64,000 nt of DNA from Piper betle (lineage: Eukaryota > Streptophyta > Magnoliopsida > Piperales > Piperaceae), in assembly GCA_033002965.1 (NCBI GenBank), contig JAURVB010014824.1:62001-126000 (forward strand), given 5' to 3'. This document shows, one piece after another, positions 23,407 through 34,013 of this stretch. Under the pieces are notes generated by a model, which did not search any database, was not told where the DNA came from, and was given only the letters and a program-made list of their open reading frames with translations. Position 1 is the first letter of the stretch, and the number at the start of each line of letters is the position of its first letter. The translations under genes and the position numbers were made by a program.

Positions 23407-26400
23407 TGTAAAACCCACGATTCGAGTTAGGGTTTTATATTCAGAACCGGTCGGGTCGACCGTTATTTTTCGAGTTGAGTCAGTTTCAGGACACGTGTAC
23501 CGAGCCGATGCCAGTCGCGTGTATGAGCTATGAGGGTCATGCGTACCCAAGTATATGATGATAACGTCATGAACACAGCAGAACAGAATGAGTTATCAGA
23601 ATATATGAGAGTATGCCAGTCATTTTTTTTATTATTTTTATATATAGTGGATCGTAGAATTAGTATTAGGCCGTTTACTGCGTTAGGACGCGTTACGGGC
23701 ATTTTGGGTGGGTTGATAGTTCATAGAGCATATCATTATAATGTTTGTGGTGTTGTTTGATTTTACGGGATTTTTCCCGATTTTTATGAATTTTTTTAGG
23801 ATTTAATACGACTTAGTTATTATACTTGACTCGAGCCGGAGACGAGTCAAGTCTTATTTACGAGTTTGCCACCACACACCTTTCTTCTCCGCCTCGACCT
23901 TTTCTCCCCACGCCCAAACCCTCGTGCCGCGCCGCCCCTGTTCGCGCGCCACCGCCGCCGCTGTCGACGCCGCCCGGCCGCCGATCGACGCCGCCCAGCC
24001 CGGCCACGACGTCGCCCTGCCGCCCCGACCAGGTCCGGCCCCCATCGGGCCGCCGTGACGCCGGAATCGCCACGCGTAGCGCCGCGGCTGCGTTGTGGTC
24101 GCGTCGTCGATTTCGCCGCCGGCGACCAGTCGCCGCCACGATCAGGTCGGTCGCCTCAGCACCCTCAACCACCCAGCGACCTTCCCCGACCGGAACGGAG
24201 GCCATCGCCGCCCGTGGCCGGCCGGATCTAGCGACACCATCACCGCCGGCTCTGTTTTGCCATTTTCCGGCGAGCCGCCGCCTCCATTGGCCACGCTGAG
24301 GTCATAGATGAGTCGGGCTCGCCGAGCCGGTTCCGAGGGTACCCAACACGACCCCTTTCCGGCCAGTAGACGCCGCCGGCGATTGTCGCCGGAAAACCAC
24401 CGGAAGTCGCCGGAAAACCGCCGGAAAAATCGGAATTTCTGGAATTCGCCGGAATTCACCGGATCTTCCGCGGGGCTCACCCAGTGGAGCCCGATCGAGC
24501 TTCGGACGCCGATGAGCGCCGAATTTGAGCTCCGAGACGCGCGACGGAACCCTAGCCGTCGCCGATTGCCGACGACGTGAGGTATAATTACCTCCAATTT
24601 GATTATTTAAAATTGATGATGATTGTTAGCATAGCATGCTAGGGTTGATTAATTATCTATGATTGATAGTGTCTAATGATTCATGAATGAAGTAAATGAT
24701 GTTGCATGATGTGATTAATTAGTGAATGAATAGTAAGTGATCTAATGAGGTAGATCGAGTCTCGAGCATGATAAGTGATCATGAGATAACTTAGAAAAAC
24801 ACAATAAAATTGGTATGAATAGGATGAGTTAGGATTATTTACTTTTATGATTATTTGATTGGTCATTGTGATGGATGATGTATTGTGTTGTGTGTGATTC
24901 ATTGAGTTTGATGCATCATTTAGTTAGCGGGCGTTAGTATTTAGTTTTGATGTGTAGGTACGGAGTAGGAGCTCGCCGCCTAGGCGCGATGACACGCTTG
25001 GAGCTTCTACCAGGTCCGTTTAGGACTCGTCTCTGATTTACTCTTTCTATTGTATGTTTAATTTATTGCCTGCAGGACGGGTTAAGTGGCGTTTTATCGG
25101 ATCCCACTTAACTCGGGCCATTTAACCGAACATTTTCCGGATTAATAACCCCTCGAGGATGAGATCCCTCGAGGATGATTTCGAAACCAAGATCCACCAC
25201 AAGTTGCCTTCGGGCCTATTATATAAATCCCTACCCAGCCCTATATATATATGTAGTTTTCGCGTTTTTAGTGAGACGAGAGACGGAGAAATCGACTGCA
25301 CGTACCATGCAGAGGATGCCGTGACAGTCAAAGCGGGCTCTGGATTAGTGCCAGCGGACTGTTCCATTCCCGAGGGATCCTGACAACTCCGCGTTTGAGT
25401 TCCTCACACCCGGAGAACGTGGAGGTTTACGGGTACTGTTTAGTACAGCGCATGTCCGGACTTGTGGTTCAAAGGGTACTAAAGGCGACTGCCTGAGAGT
25501 ACTCGGCCTTCGTGCTCAAGGCCAGGAGAAATATGGAGGTAAGGAGAGGGCTTAGGATAAAGTTTCATGAGAAGTACTGAAAAAGAAGTGCCGAGAGCGG
25601 CACAGTACCAGCAGCAGATCAGTTAGTTCGGGATGCTACCGGGTCTGCAGCCCAGTGGCTCCTCAGTAGTGCCCTTCAGAGTGTTCTTGAGGAAGTATAT
25701 GGTTTTCTTTCATATGAGAGTTTGCTCTCATAGCCAGCTTGTTATAGTTATTTTATTTTCCGGACCAGTAACACTTGTTACTGACGTGTTTTTATACTAT
25801 ATGTAGGTAATAATCACGAGTTGGAGGAGCCAGCTTGGACGGAGGAGCAATGAGGTCTTGTCACACACACATGTTAGATTTCTGAATGTTTAATATTGTA
25901 TTATTATGTTATTATATTGTGAATGACATGAGTAAATGTTTGAGCATGATGATATGATGTGAATGAAATGCTAAGACACGATAATAGAATGCAAAATATG
26001 ATCAGAGTTGAGCAGCGGAAGCGTAGTGGGTTGAGACCCGAGCTTCAGAATGAATACGTTATAAATGAGATTTTGTGTGATTGTTAATGCATGTCGATAT
26101 ATTTGTATATATATTATTTTGACAGGGTGGGCCCATAATTGCACTTTTAGGGGAGACCCTGTTAGTTTTACTTCAGAATTTTCATCGATTTTGCTCGTAA
26201 TTGTGATGGTGTGAAATTTAATTTGCATGTCATTCATGTAGTACCATGTTAGGATTTTGTGCATGCATTCATTCATGACAGATCGTATCTTCATCTTAAG
26301 ACGCCGAGATTGGATCCGCACGAGTTAGGTTCGCGTTAGCCGACCTAACCGGGGCCTGTAACATGCCGGTTTGGTTCACGAGTGTGAACCGGATTTTGGG

Positions 26401-26407
26401 TGTTACA
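23407..26407 (+). mobile_element. 3.0-kb LTR of a gypsy-type element
   Basis: It starts TGTAAAACCCACG and ends GGGTGTTACA, immediately after a polypurine tract, so it is a 3' LTR. A TATA box (CTATTATATAAATCCC) lies at about 25217-25232. A very GC-rich block of about 700 bases (23870-24590, CGCCGG-rich) sits upstream of it in U3. Frames of 60-157 codons inside that block occur on both strands and are composition artefacts. A diverged relative is the solo LTR at 34850-37508; both share TTAATAACCCnTnGAGGATGAGA and GGGCCTATTATATAAATCC. No matching 5' LTR is in the window. Confidence 0.8.
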
Positions 26408-27883
26408 CGTATTAAGTGGGGTCAAATAAAATATTTACTTAACGCGTCATATGATCTAGAAATTAATGGCACAATATAATAAAATGGTAAATCTGAGAAG
26501 AGTCATAATGGATATGGTCCAGACTCTAAGCCCATCGACATATCTACAACAAGCCCAAACTCTCGAACCTATATCGGAAGTGACTTTTAAGTAAAAGATT
26601 AACTCTATATGATACATTATAGTGATGTGTACTCACATAAACAATAATATTACAACAAAGAATCATATTAAATTGATCTACAACTAAACCCTAACACACA
26701 AAACGAGGCATGTGCGAGTAAGAAAAAAATAAATCAAATAAATAAAAGAATAACAGAAAAATAATAGCGGACAAGTAACATCAAAGAAAAAAATAAATAA
26801 TAAATATACATTTTAAATGTCCACGAGAATAAATAAATAATTTAATAATAAATAATAAATAAATAAATAAATGAACTCATAAATATATAGATGCATAATG
26901 AATATGTAAAATAAATAAAGCAATATTCATGAAGAACAATAATAATATAATTAATATTAAATAAATATATAACTAAACACTAGTAAATATTAACACATTC
27001 ACAAGTAAGTAAATAAATAAATAAATTACACAATTTCAAAAATGAAAAAACATATACAATGAATTAATGTTAGAAGCAACTCCAGAACTATAATTACATT
27101 GCACTATGTAATGCTATAAAAAATTAATTAATATAACCAAGGCGTATTTTTTATCTATTTTTTAAATTTAATATTACATGTTGACATATTAAGGTGTATA
27201 CCCCGGCGGTGTGTGAATTTTTATCTATTTTCTCTATATATTGATTATAGTTTCAAATAACTATTATTATTTTGATTTATTAAAATTAAATCATTATTTA
27301 TTATCATTTTTCCTTCATTATGTACCAACACGCATTCAATACTTAATTTTTACGGAGAGGAGAATTGAGTTATGGTGGTAGAAGCAAAAGAAGGGGAATT
27401 AAAAGATTATTCTAATACATAATGCTAGATAATTTTTTATAGCTTTTGGGTTTATAATTTTTTTTTAACTTTTGGGTTTACAATTTTTTTTAGCCTTTGG
27501 GTATATCTTTAAATTAAATTTATCTTCTTCTTTTTTAAAAAAAACCATAGTTAAGTTTATCTTCTCTTGCATACGAAGACGTGCTAAGAAGTAAAGGAAG
27601 TCATCAGAAATACTTATCTTCAAATATATTTGAAATAGATTTATCTTATACGGTGATCACAAAAATATTTGATCAAATACACTTATCTTGAAATAGATTT
27701 ATCTTATACAGAATACTTATCTTCAAATAGATTTATCTTTAATTAATCAATCAAAATGAAACATTTACTAATCCGTGTTAAATTGACACTTATAAAAAAT
27801 TGTTTCTCTTATTATAGATAGATAGATAGATAGAAAATAGATAATAATTATTTTTGTACAGATATTATTTGTGCGAAAAGCTG
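26408..27883. other. AT-rich intergenic DNA
   Basis: A-rich up to about 27060 with many AAATAAATAA tracts, then T-rich. A short (GATA)n run lies near 27818-27833. No gene is supported, and the missing ent-kaurene oxidase exons are not here. Confidence 0.55.
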
Positions 27884-28115
27884 TTAGGTTTATCCCACAT
27901 CGATCGTAGATGAGGTTGGTAATTTATATATAGGCTTAAAGGTGGAAGTTGTCGTCTTTGCTATCGGAGGTAGCGGCAGTCGTGTGGAATTATTGGGTTT
28001 ATCTCACATCAGTGGATGATGTTAATAATTTGTATATAAGCTAATGGAAAAACCTTATTCCTTAAATTAATTTATTGTAAATTTTTTTACAGGCCCAATG
28101 GCCAAACAGTAATAT
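27884..28115 (+). mobile_element. Two TRIM-like LTR fragments in tandem
   Basis: Copy 1 (about 27883-27960) has GTTAGGTTTATCCCACATCG and a TATATATAGG. Copy 2 (about 27992-28109) has TTGGGTTTATCTCACATCAG, TGTATATAAGC, then GGCCCAATGGCCAAACA followed by GTAATATCAAACT, which resembles an LTR end next to an initiator-Met tRNA primer site (TGGTATCA type). Both relate to the LTR at 41532-41696. In each the USE-like motif and TATA are 21-22 bases apart. Confidence 0.55.
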
Positions 28116-30460
28116 CAAACTAAGTGAAATTTGGTGTTGGGCCTAACAAAAGGTGGCCTAACAAAAGCCGCATGTATACAAATAATTAAATTAACTGGCC
28201 AGCTTTATGTTCATAATTAATCAAAACATGATTTGAAAATTTTGATCTCAGAGCCTTTCCTTAGTTTTGTGCAAGTTGAGTTTGGCCGTGGGTCTTCAAT
28301 TAGGCCAATTTCATAATTAAAATTATTAAATTAAATTATCTAAGGTAAAAAAACGAATTTTTATGATTTTATATCTTCGATTAGGTCAATTTCATAGAGA
28401 AAAAATAAGAGTAGATAAAAATAGATTACTCAGCAGTTGTAGTGCTGATTTTCTATCACATATTCACATTGTTTTCCATCTAAATCCGTTTTGAGTTTTG
28501 ACATTCGTCTGCAAGTCAAAACGTAGTCACGAGGACTCTAATACTTTCATTAGTCATGTTCATCAGTTCTCTTTCTAACTCTGATCCTAAGATATTTTGG
28601 GCCTTTGGCAGTCCCATCTCCTAGCTTGCTGATACAAATTATATATATATAACAATTGTACCGGTCACGATAAGTAATAAGTAGAATATTATTTCTATAA
28701 ATATTATTTATTTACTTAATTAAAATTATTAAATGAAATTATCTAAGGTAAACAAAATGATTTTTTTATGATTTTATATCTATTAAATTCTATTCTAAAG
28801 TTAAACTAAAATAAAGCAAGAATCTATTCTTAAGTTAAGATTTTCCTCAGAATGCGAATAATATGCTAGAAATTTGATTTTATTTTAACTAAATATTGAC
28901 AAAATATTTATATAATAAAAATTTAATTATTACTTCTCATGAGATGGTGAAATTCCTATCACTTAATTATCCATATTCATACCTAATTAACTATTTTAAA
29001 ATCAGTCAACTTCAAATATCTCTCTTGAGGTTTATTTTTTATTAATTTTAATGAACATATATTAAACTCTATAAATTCGTTACTATTAAACCCTCTTATT
29101 CAGACTAAAATTCAAACGGACTACATAAATGTCCCAGGACTTCTATTTATGCTAATCATATTTAATTTATAGATACATTTTATAGATTGCTCACAATAAA
29201 CCATAATCAATTTATCATTCAATTAAGTATTTAACATATCTTTGCTCTTCAAACTCTCATTATACTTCAACAACTAACTAAAAAATAAAAATGTTAAACA
29301 CATAAAACATAACTCTTGTGGAAAAATAATTAAAGTTTAACTAATATAAAAATCAAATCACTGATTTAAAATCTATTTACTCTCTATCATAAACTAATTA
29401 ATTTACTCCACAAAATTAAAAAAATAAAACCATAATAAAAGTATTTGAACGATTCGTAATAATAAAATTAATAAACCACGAAGGTGAGAAACGAAAAACT
29501 CTTTTCGGGCATCGCCTCCACCGCTTTCCAAAGACAAGTCTCATAGCTCAAAACTTCAGCACTGCAGGTCTTTCCAATTTCCATCGTTCTCTAATTCTCA
29601 GATTTAACAAATATAGGCTTTTTCTTCATAATTTATATGTTAGGGCTTCTCTCTATGAAATTGATTTTTATATATTTTCTGAAGATCTTCTCAACTTCTC
29701 CGCTCTAATTTCTTATACATATTAAACACAGATTAAAACTAAATTAATATCTTAATATAATAATTAAAACTAATAATTTTTGAATAAAAATTAAAATCGC
29801 TTAAAGAAATAAAAATAATTAAAAATATATTAAAAATTTTAAAAATTTCAAGAACTAAAAACTATCAAGTACATAACTATGGTTAATATACATAAAATAT
29901 ACGAATATCAACTGCAGCAATCAAAGAAGGCAGGCAGCGCACGCCAAAAAGAAGAGTGATGAGATCAAATTAATGGAAGCAATCGCCCCCGTCTCTTTCT
30001 TGTCTCCGCTTTGGTGCGCCATTGTTCTGTCGCAAAAGAAAGCCCCTAATCATATCACTCTCCATCATTCCATCCCAGCTAGCTTTCTCCCAGTTATGTA
30101 CACTGTGCACCCATAAATCCCCTCATCCCTCATCCCTACACAGCTCATGAATCTGCACATTACCCATCACTAATCAACTCTAAAACTTTCCCCACAGCAA
30201 ACTAATGCTACTTTTAAAGTCCTGGTCGGTAGTAAAAGGTTCGTGATTAATTAGTATAATCTAAGCAGCCATCGTCTTTCTTTCTGCTATATACCAGAGA
30301 CTTGCACCCCTTATAGTTTTATTCATGGAATCCAAAGGGAGCAACATATTCCAAAAGGTGTATCAGTTTTTATACAATATATCTACATCTAATTAATTAC
30401 GATTACATGTTGAATAAACAATCAAGACTTTGCAGCTTTGCAATGCTTTACACTCATAAA
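28116..30460. other. AT-rich intergenic DNA upstream of the protease gene
   Basis: No coding sequence is supported. Modestly GC-richer patches (28440-28640, 29485-29600, 29930-30110) have no recognisable content. The last few hundred bases include the promoter of the downstream gene. Confidence 0.5.
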
Positions 30461-30466
30461 AAACAG

Positions 30467-30478
30467 TATAAATAAATA
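30467..30478 (+). promoter_or_regulatory. TATA box of the aspartic protease gene
   Basis: TATAAATAAATA lies about 64 bases upstream of the ATG at 30531, leaving room for a 5' UTR of roughly 30 bases. Confidence 0.6.
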
Positions 30479-30530
30479 GACCCAAAGGCTTGCCAATTAT
30501 CAAACCAGAAACACAGACAACATTCAAACA

Positions 30531-31939
30531 ATGGCCCTTCTCCTACCAGCTTTGGTGGCCGCACTAGCCTTCGTTCTCATGCATGTACACACTAGCGGCC
30601 CGTCGGCCACACCGAGCCACCAGCTGCTCGACGTCCGGCTAGCCGTCGCCGGCGCGAAACTCCGGCCAACATCGTTTGATGGAAGTTATGATGAGGAGAT
30701 AAAAAATGTAGAAGTAGGTCGCGAGTCGATGAGGTTGAAGATGGTGCATAGGGACGTCGCCGTCGACAGGAACTACTCCGACCACCAGCACCGGCTCGAG
30801 GCTCTTATTGGGAGGGACAAGAGGAGGGTGGCCGGGCTGTCCCGGCGGCTCTCCCCGGCGTGGGACGACTTCGGGTCGGAGGTGGTGTCGGGCATGGAGG
30901 AGGGGAGCGGCGAGTATTTTGTGAGGATTGGGGTGGGGAGCCCGGCGAGGAGCCAGTACATGGTGATCGACTCCGGCAGCGATTTAGTGTGGGTGCAATG
31001 CCGGCCGTGCTCACCTTGCTACAAGCAAGCCAACCCCTCTTCGACCCGTCGATGTCGGTCTCCTTCTCCGGCGTCCCATGCAGGTCGACCGTCTGCGGCT
31101 TGCTCGACCACGGCCGCTGCCTCGCGGACCGGTGCGGCTACGAGGTCTCCTACCTCGACGGCTCCTTCACCAAGGGCGTTCTTGCGTTGGAAACGCTCAC
31201 CGTTGGTACCACCGAGGTCCACAACGTCGCCATCGGCTGCGGCCACAGCAACTCCGGCCTCTTCGTCGGCGCCGCCGGGCTGCTCGGCCTCGGCGCCGGC
31301 GCGCTCTCCTTCGTCGGCCAGCTCGCCGGCCAGACAGGTGGCGCCTTCGGCTACTGCCTTGTCACCCGCGGCCGAGCGCCGCCGCCGGTTGCCGGCGGCG
31401 GTTTCCTCATCTTCGGCCGCGGCGCGCTGCCAGTCGGCGCCGCCTGGGTGCCGCTCCTCCGCAACCCGAACGCGCCGAGCTTCTACTACGTTGGGCTCGC
31501 CGGCGTCGGCGTCGGGGGGCGGCCTGTGGCCCTGCCCGAGACGGCGTTCGGGGAGCGGGGTGCGCTGGTTGACACCGGCACGGCGGTGACGAGGCTGCCG
31601 GCGGCGGCTTATGAGGCCCTCCGGGACGCTTTCACGGCGGCGGCGCCGGAGCTCCGGAGGGCGGAGGGAGCGGCGATATTCGACACCTGCTACGACCTGT
31701 CCGGGGTGGAGGCGGTGCTGGTGCCGTCGGTGTCCTTCTTCTTCTCCGGCGGGGTGGAGATGATACTGCCGGCGAGGAACTTCATGATTCCGGTGGACGA
31801 GGTGGGGAAGTTTTGCTTCGCTTTCGCGTCGTCGCCGGCGGCGGAGCTGGCCATCATCGGCAACATACAGCAGCAGGGCATCCAGATCTCGTTCGATGTT
31901 GCCAATGGCTTCCTCGGCTTCGGACCAAACAGTTGTTAG
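30531..31939 (+). CDS. Nepenthesin-type (A1B) aspartic protease, ASPG2-like, with one-base frameshift
   Basis: Secreted or vacuolar aspartic endopeptidase of the plant atypical class. It starts with a hydrophobic signal peptide (MALLLPALVAALAFVLMHV). A basic prosegment (about 70-115) leads to the mature domain (GSGEYFVRIGVGSP). The first catalytic motif is IDSGSDLVWVQC (Asp about 147), and a Cys-rich nepenthesin insert follows (CRPCSPCYK). The flap region is GYEVSYLDGSFTKG. The second catalytic motif is VDTGTAVTRLP (Asp about 348). The C-terminus is IIGNIQQQGIQISFD...GFGPNSC. The sequence fits At3g20015 (ASPG2) best from memory. The gene is intronless and very GC-rich. A C run of four at 31034-31037 is one base short, shifting frame after residue 169. 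With one base restored the length is 470 codons, 469 aa plus stop, so an assembly error is likely. Confidence 0.93.
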
Positions 31940-32850
31940 CTAAGAGCTTCAAGAGCTTCCATGAACGACTTCGTTCGTTTCATAGCTGTGCATGTTATAT
32001 TAGCTAGCTCTGTATTATCTTTGTATATTAGCTCTATATTAGCTAACTCTGTATTATCTTTGTTGGGTTGAGTTATTTTAGTACTACAAAAATTAGCAAG
32101 ACGAAGAACTAAAATTTTGCTATACATTATATTATAAACCATGCCAGATCTTGATTCGACTCTCTTTCATATTGCAAGTGCATGTTGAGTTTTTTGGTGC
32201 ATGCGAAAGGATTTGATTAGCATATAAGATAGTAACTAGCGAGTAGAAAAAATTGGAAAAGGGTTATGGGAAGAATGATTTCTGGTTATGTTCATAAGCA
32301 TCTTAAGCTTAATTGTTTAATAGCATGCATGATAAGACGAGGTTGATGATCAGAAAGTAAAATGTAAGGTGGTCCTTTGATTTTACTCAAAAGAGAGTAA
32401 AGCAAAGCTGCAAAAGAGGGAAGATGCCAAAAGGTGGATGTCACCTTCTTATATCACTAGCAAACACGTAGCAATTTTTCTTCTTCACCTCCTGTTGAGG
32501 TAAGCTAGTTTGGCTGTTTTGTAAGCACTATTGTCTTCTTCTTCTTCTTCGTCATTGAAGCGCGCATGGATGAAAGGAGTCAATTTTGATGTACTCAGTC
32601 TCAGTACCATGATGATGCTCATTGCCATGTGAAGGCCTTCCTTATCAGCTGGTGAAAAACTAAAAGAGAACGAGGTATCAGGTATATATGTACACACTTA
32701 CAGGGTGACTTCGATGTTCACCTTTTGATGTTTATACTTCTCCTTTAGTCCCCACATTGAAATAATCTTGTGGTGGGAAACTGAAAAAGGAGGGGAATCA
32801 GGAAAAGTGATAGGGAAGTACATGACCAACACTGCACACTTTGTCAGCTA
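31940..32850. other. 3' UTR and intergenic DNA
   Basis: The first 200-300 bases after the protease stop are probably 3' UTR; a short repeat TTAGCT(A/C)... TCTGTATTATCTTTG occurs twice (about 32005 and 32050). A minus-strand frame of 70 codons at 32485-32697 contains an acidic run from a GAA/TTC repeat, and I do not call it a gene. Confidence 0.45.
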
Positions 32851-33159
32851 ATGGAAATTCAGGATCCATTTTTGCCTCAGTGGGATAGTCATGATCTTGG
32901 CAAAGTGGCGGATTTGACACTGCATTTTCATGGCAGTAAGAACATTGTTTCTGCTAATACTGTTGATCATGGGCATCTCAAGCATGATATATTTTTTGAA
33001 AGGATCTCAAACATGATTTTGAATGGGTCAAAAAGGAAAGCTCGGGATTCATTTGTGGAAAGGAGTGACAGTGTGGAAGAACTTTGGAGGAGACCGAGGC
33101 ATTTGATAAAAGTCGAGAAGTGTCATTTCTTTATAAGCAGTGGTGGGCGATCTGATTAA
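32851..33159 (+). CDS. Hypothetical 102-aa reading frame
   Basis: The frame starts MEIQDPFLPQWDSHDLGK and ends VEKCHFFISSGGRSD. Composition is ordinary for protein: mixed charged and hydrophobic residues, no low complexity, and a basic patch at SKRKARDSFVERSD. There is no signal peptide, transmembrane segment or recognised motif. It is isolated, with AT-rich DNA after it and no visible flanking exons. It could be a gene fragment or a chance open frame. Confidence 0.25.
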   Translation: MEIQDPFLPQWDSHDLGKVADLTLHFHGSKNIVSANTVDHGHLKHDIFFERISNMILNGSKRKARDSFVERSDSVEELWRRPRHLIKVEKCHFFISSGGRSD

Positions 33160-34013
33160 CCTCAAATAAAAACTTAGTCGTATAAAGTAAAAATTATTTG
33201 GCCAATTCGGTTACAATTTATTTTGATTTCATATTTTCTTATTGTCTAATCATTCCTCCCATTATAAAATATATATTTGTTTTCACATAAAACACTGGTA
33301 CCTCGTTTGTACAAATGACTATCTTTTTTATTTCTGATTAATTTCTCTTATGCCATTTAATATAAAAAATAAAATAACTAGTTTTATAATATATTTAAAT
33401 AAATAATATGTCATATTACTATGAAAAGCTTCAATACTTAAGGTAAATAAACCTTAGATTTTATAATTTTCTATGGTAATCTAGTAATGAACTTTAAAAT
33501 ATCATTAATGTCTTTTGTTTATAAATTTTGTAGGTCACTTAGACGTCTGATCGATCGGACAAAAAAATATTTATATTTGACTTATTTTTATTTGGTTATA
33601 ATACGGAAGCCAATAGGAATGCTCCTCACGTGTATTTAAGAAGGGTGGAGGAAAGAGTATCAATTACAAAGGGTCATACTTGGTTAATGGAAGGCGGGAG
33701 AGACAGAGAAGATCAAGAAATGATGATTGATTTTGCAAAAGGCTTCCTTTAGTCAAATTTAAGGAGACGTAGTAATTTTCAATATATTGAAAATCTTTTT
33801 GATATAAAATATTAAGTTCTGCATTAAGTTAATAAAGAAGGCTCACTTCTAAGTAGTCAAGTGGTTCGACTGGCCTTAATAATTATTATATAACGAGTCA
33901 AGTTGTCTACTGGCTCATCAGCTGTTTTTGTAATATGTAAGTGCCGGTTCAAGAGTAAATTGTCCTCGATGATAATTCAATAATGATGAGTTAATATTTG
34001 ATTCGAGTATCAG
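33160..34013. other. AT-rich intergenic DNA
   Basis: No gene is supported. The region ends at the left terminus of the CACTA-type element. Confidence 0.5.

Noticed and set aside
23826..24597. Four to six overlapping frames of 63-157 codons
   Set aside because: Inside the CpG-rich U3 block of the gypsy LTR; open on both strands with Arg/Pro/Ala bias and no domain.
31019..31572. Alternative frames within the aspartic protease, including an Arg-rich 164-codon frame
   Set aside because: Shadows of the GC-rich protease gene; the protease frame carries the catalytic motifs.
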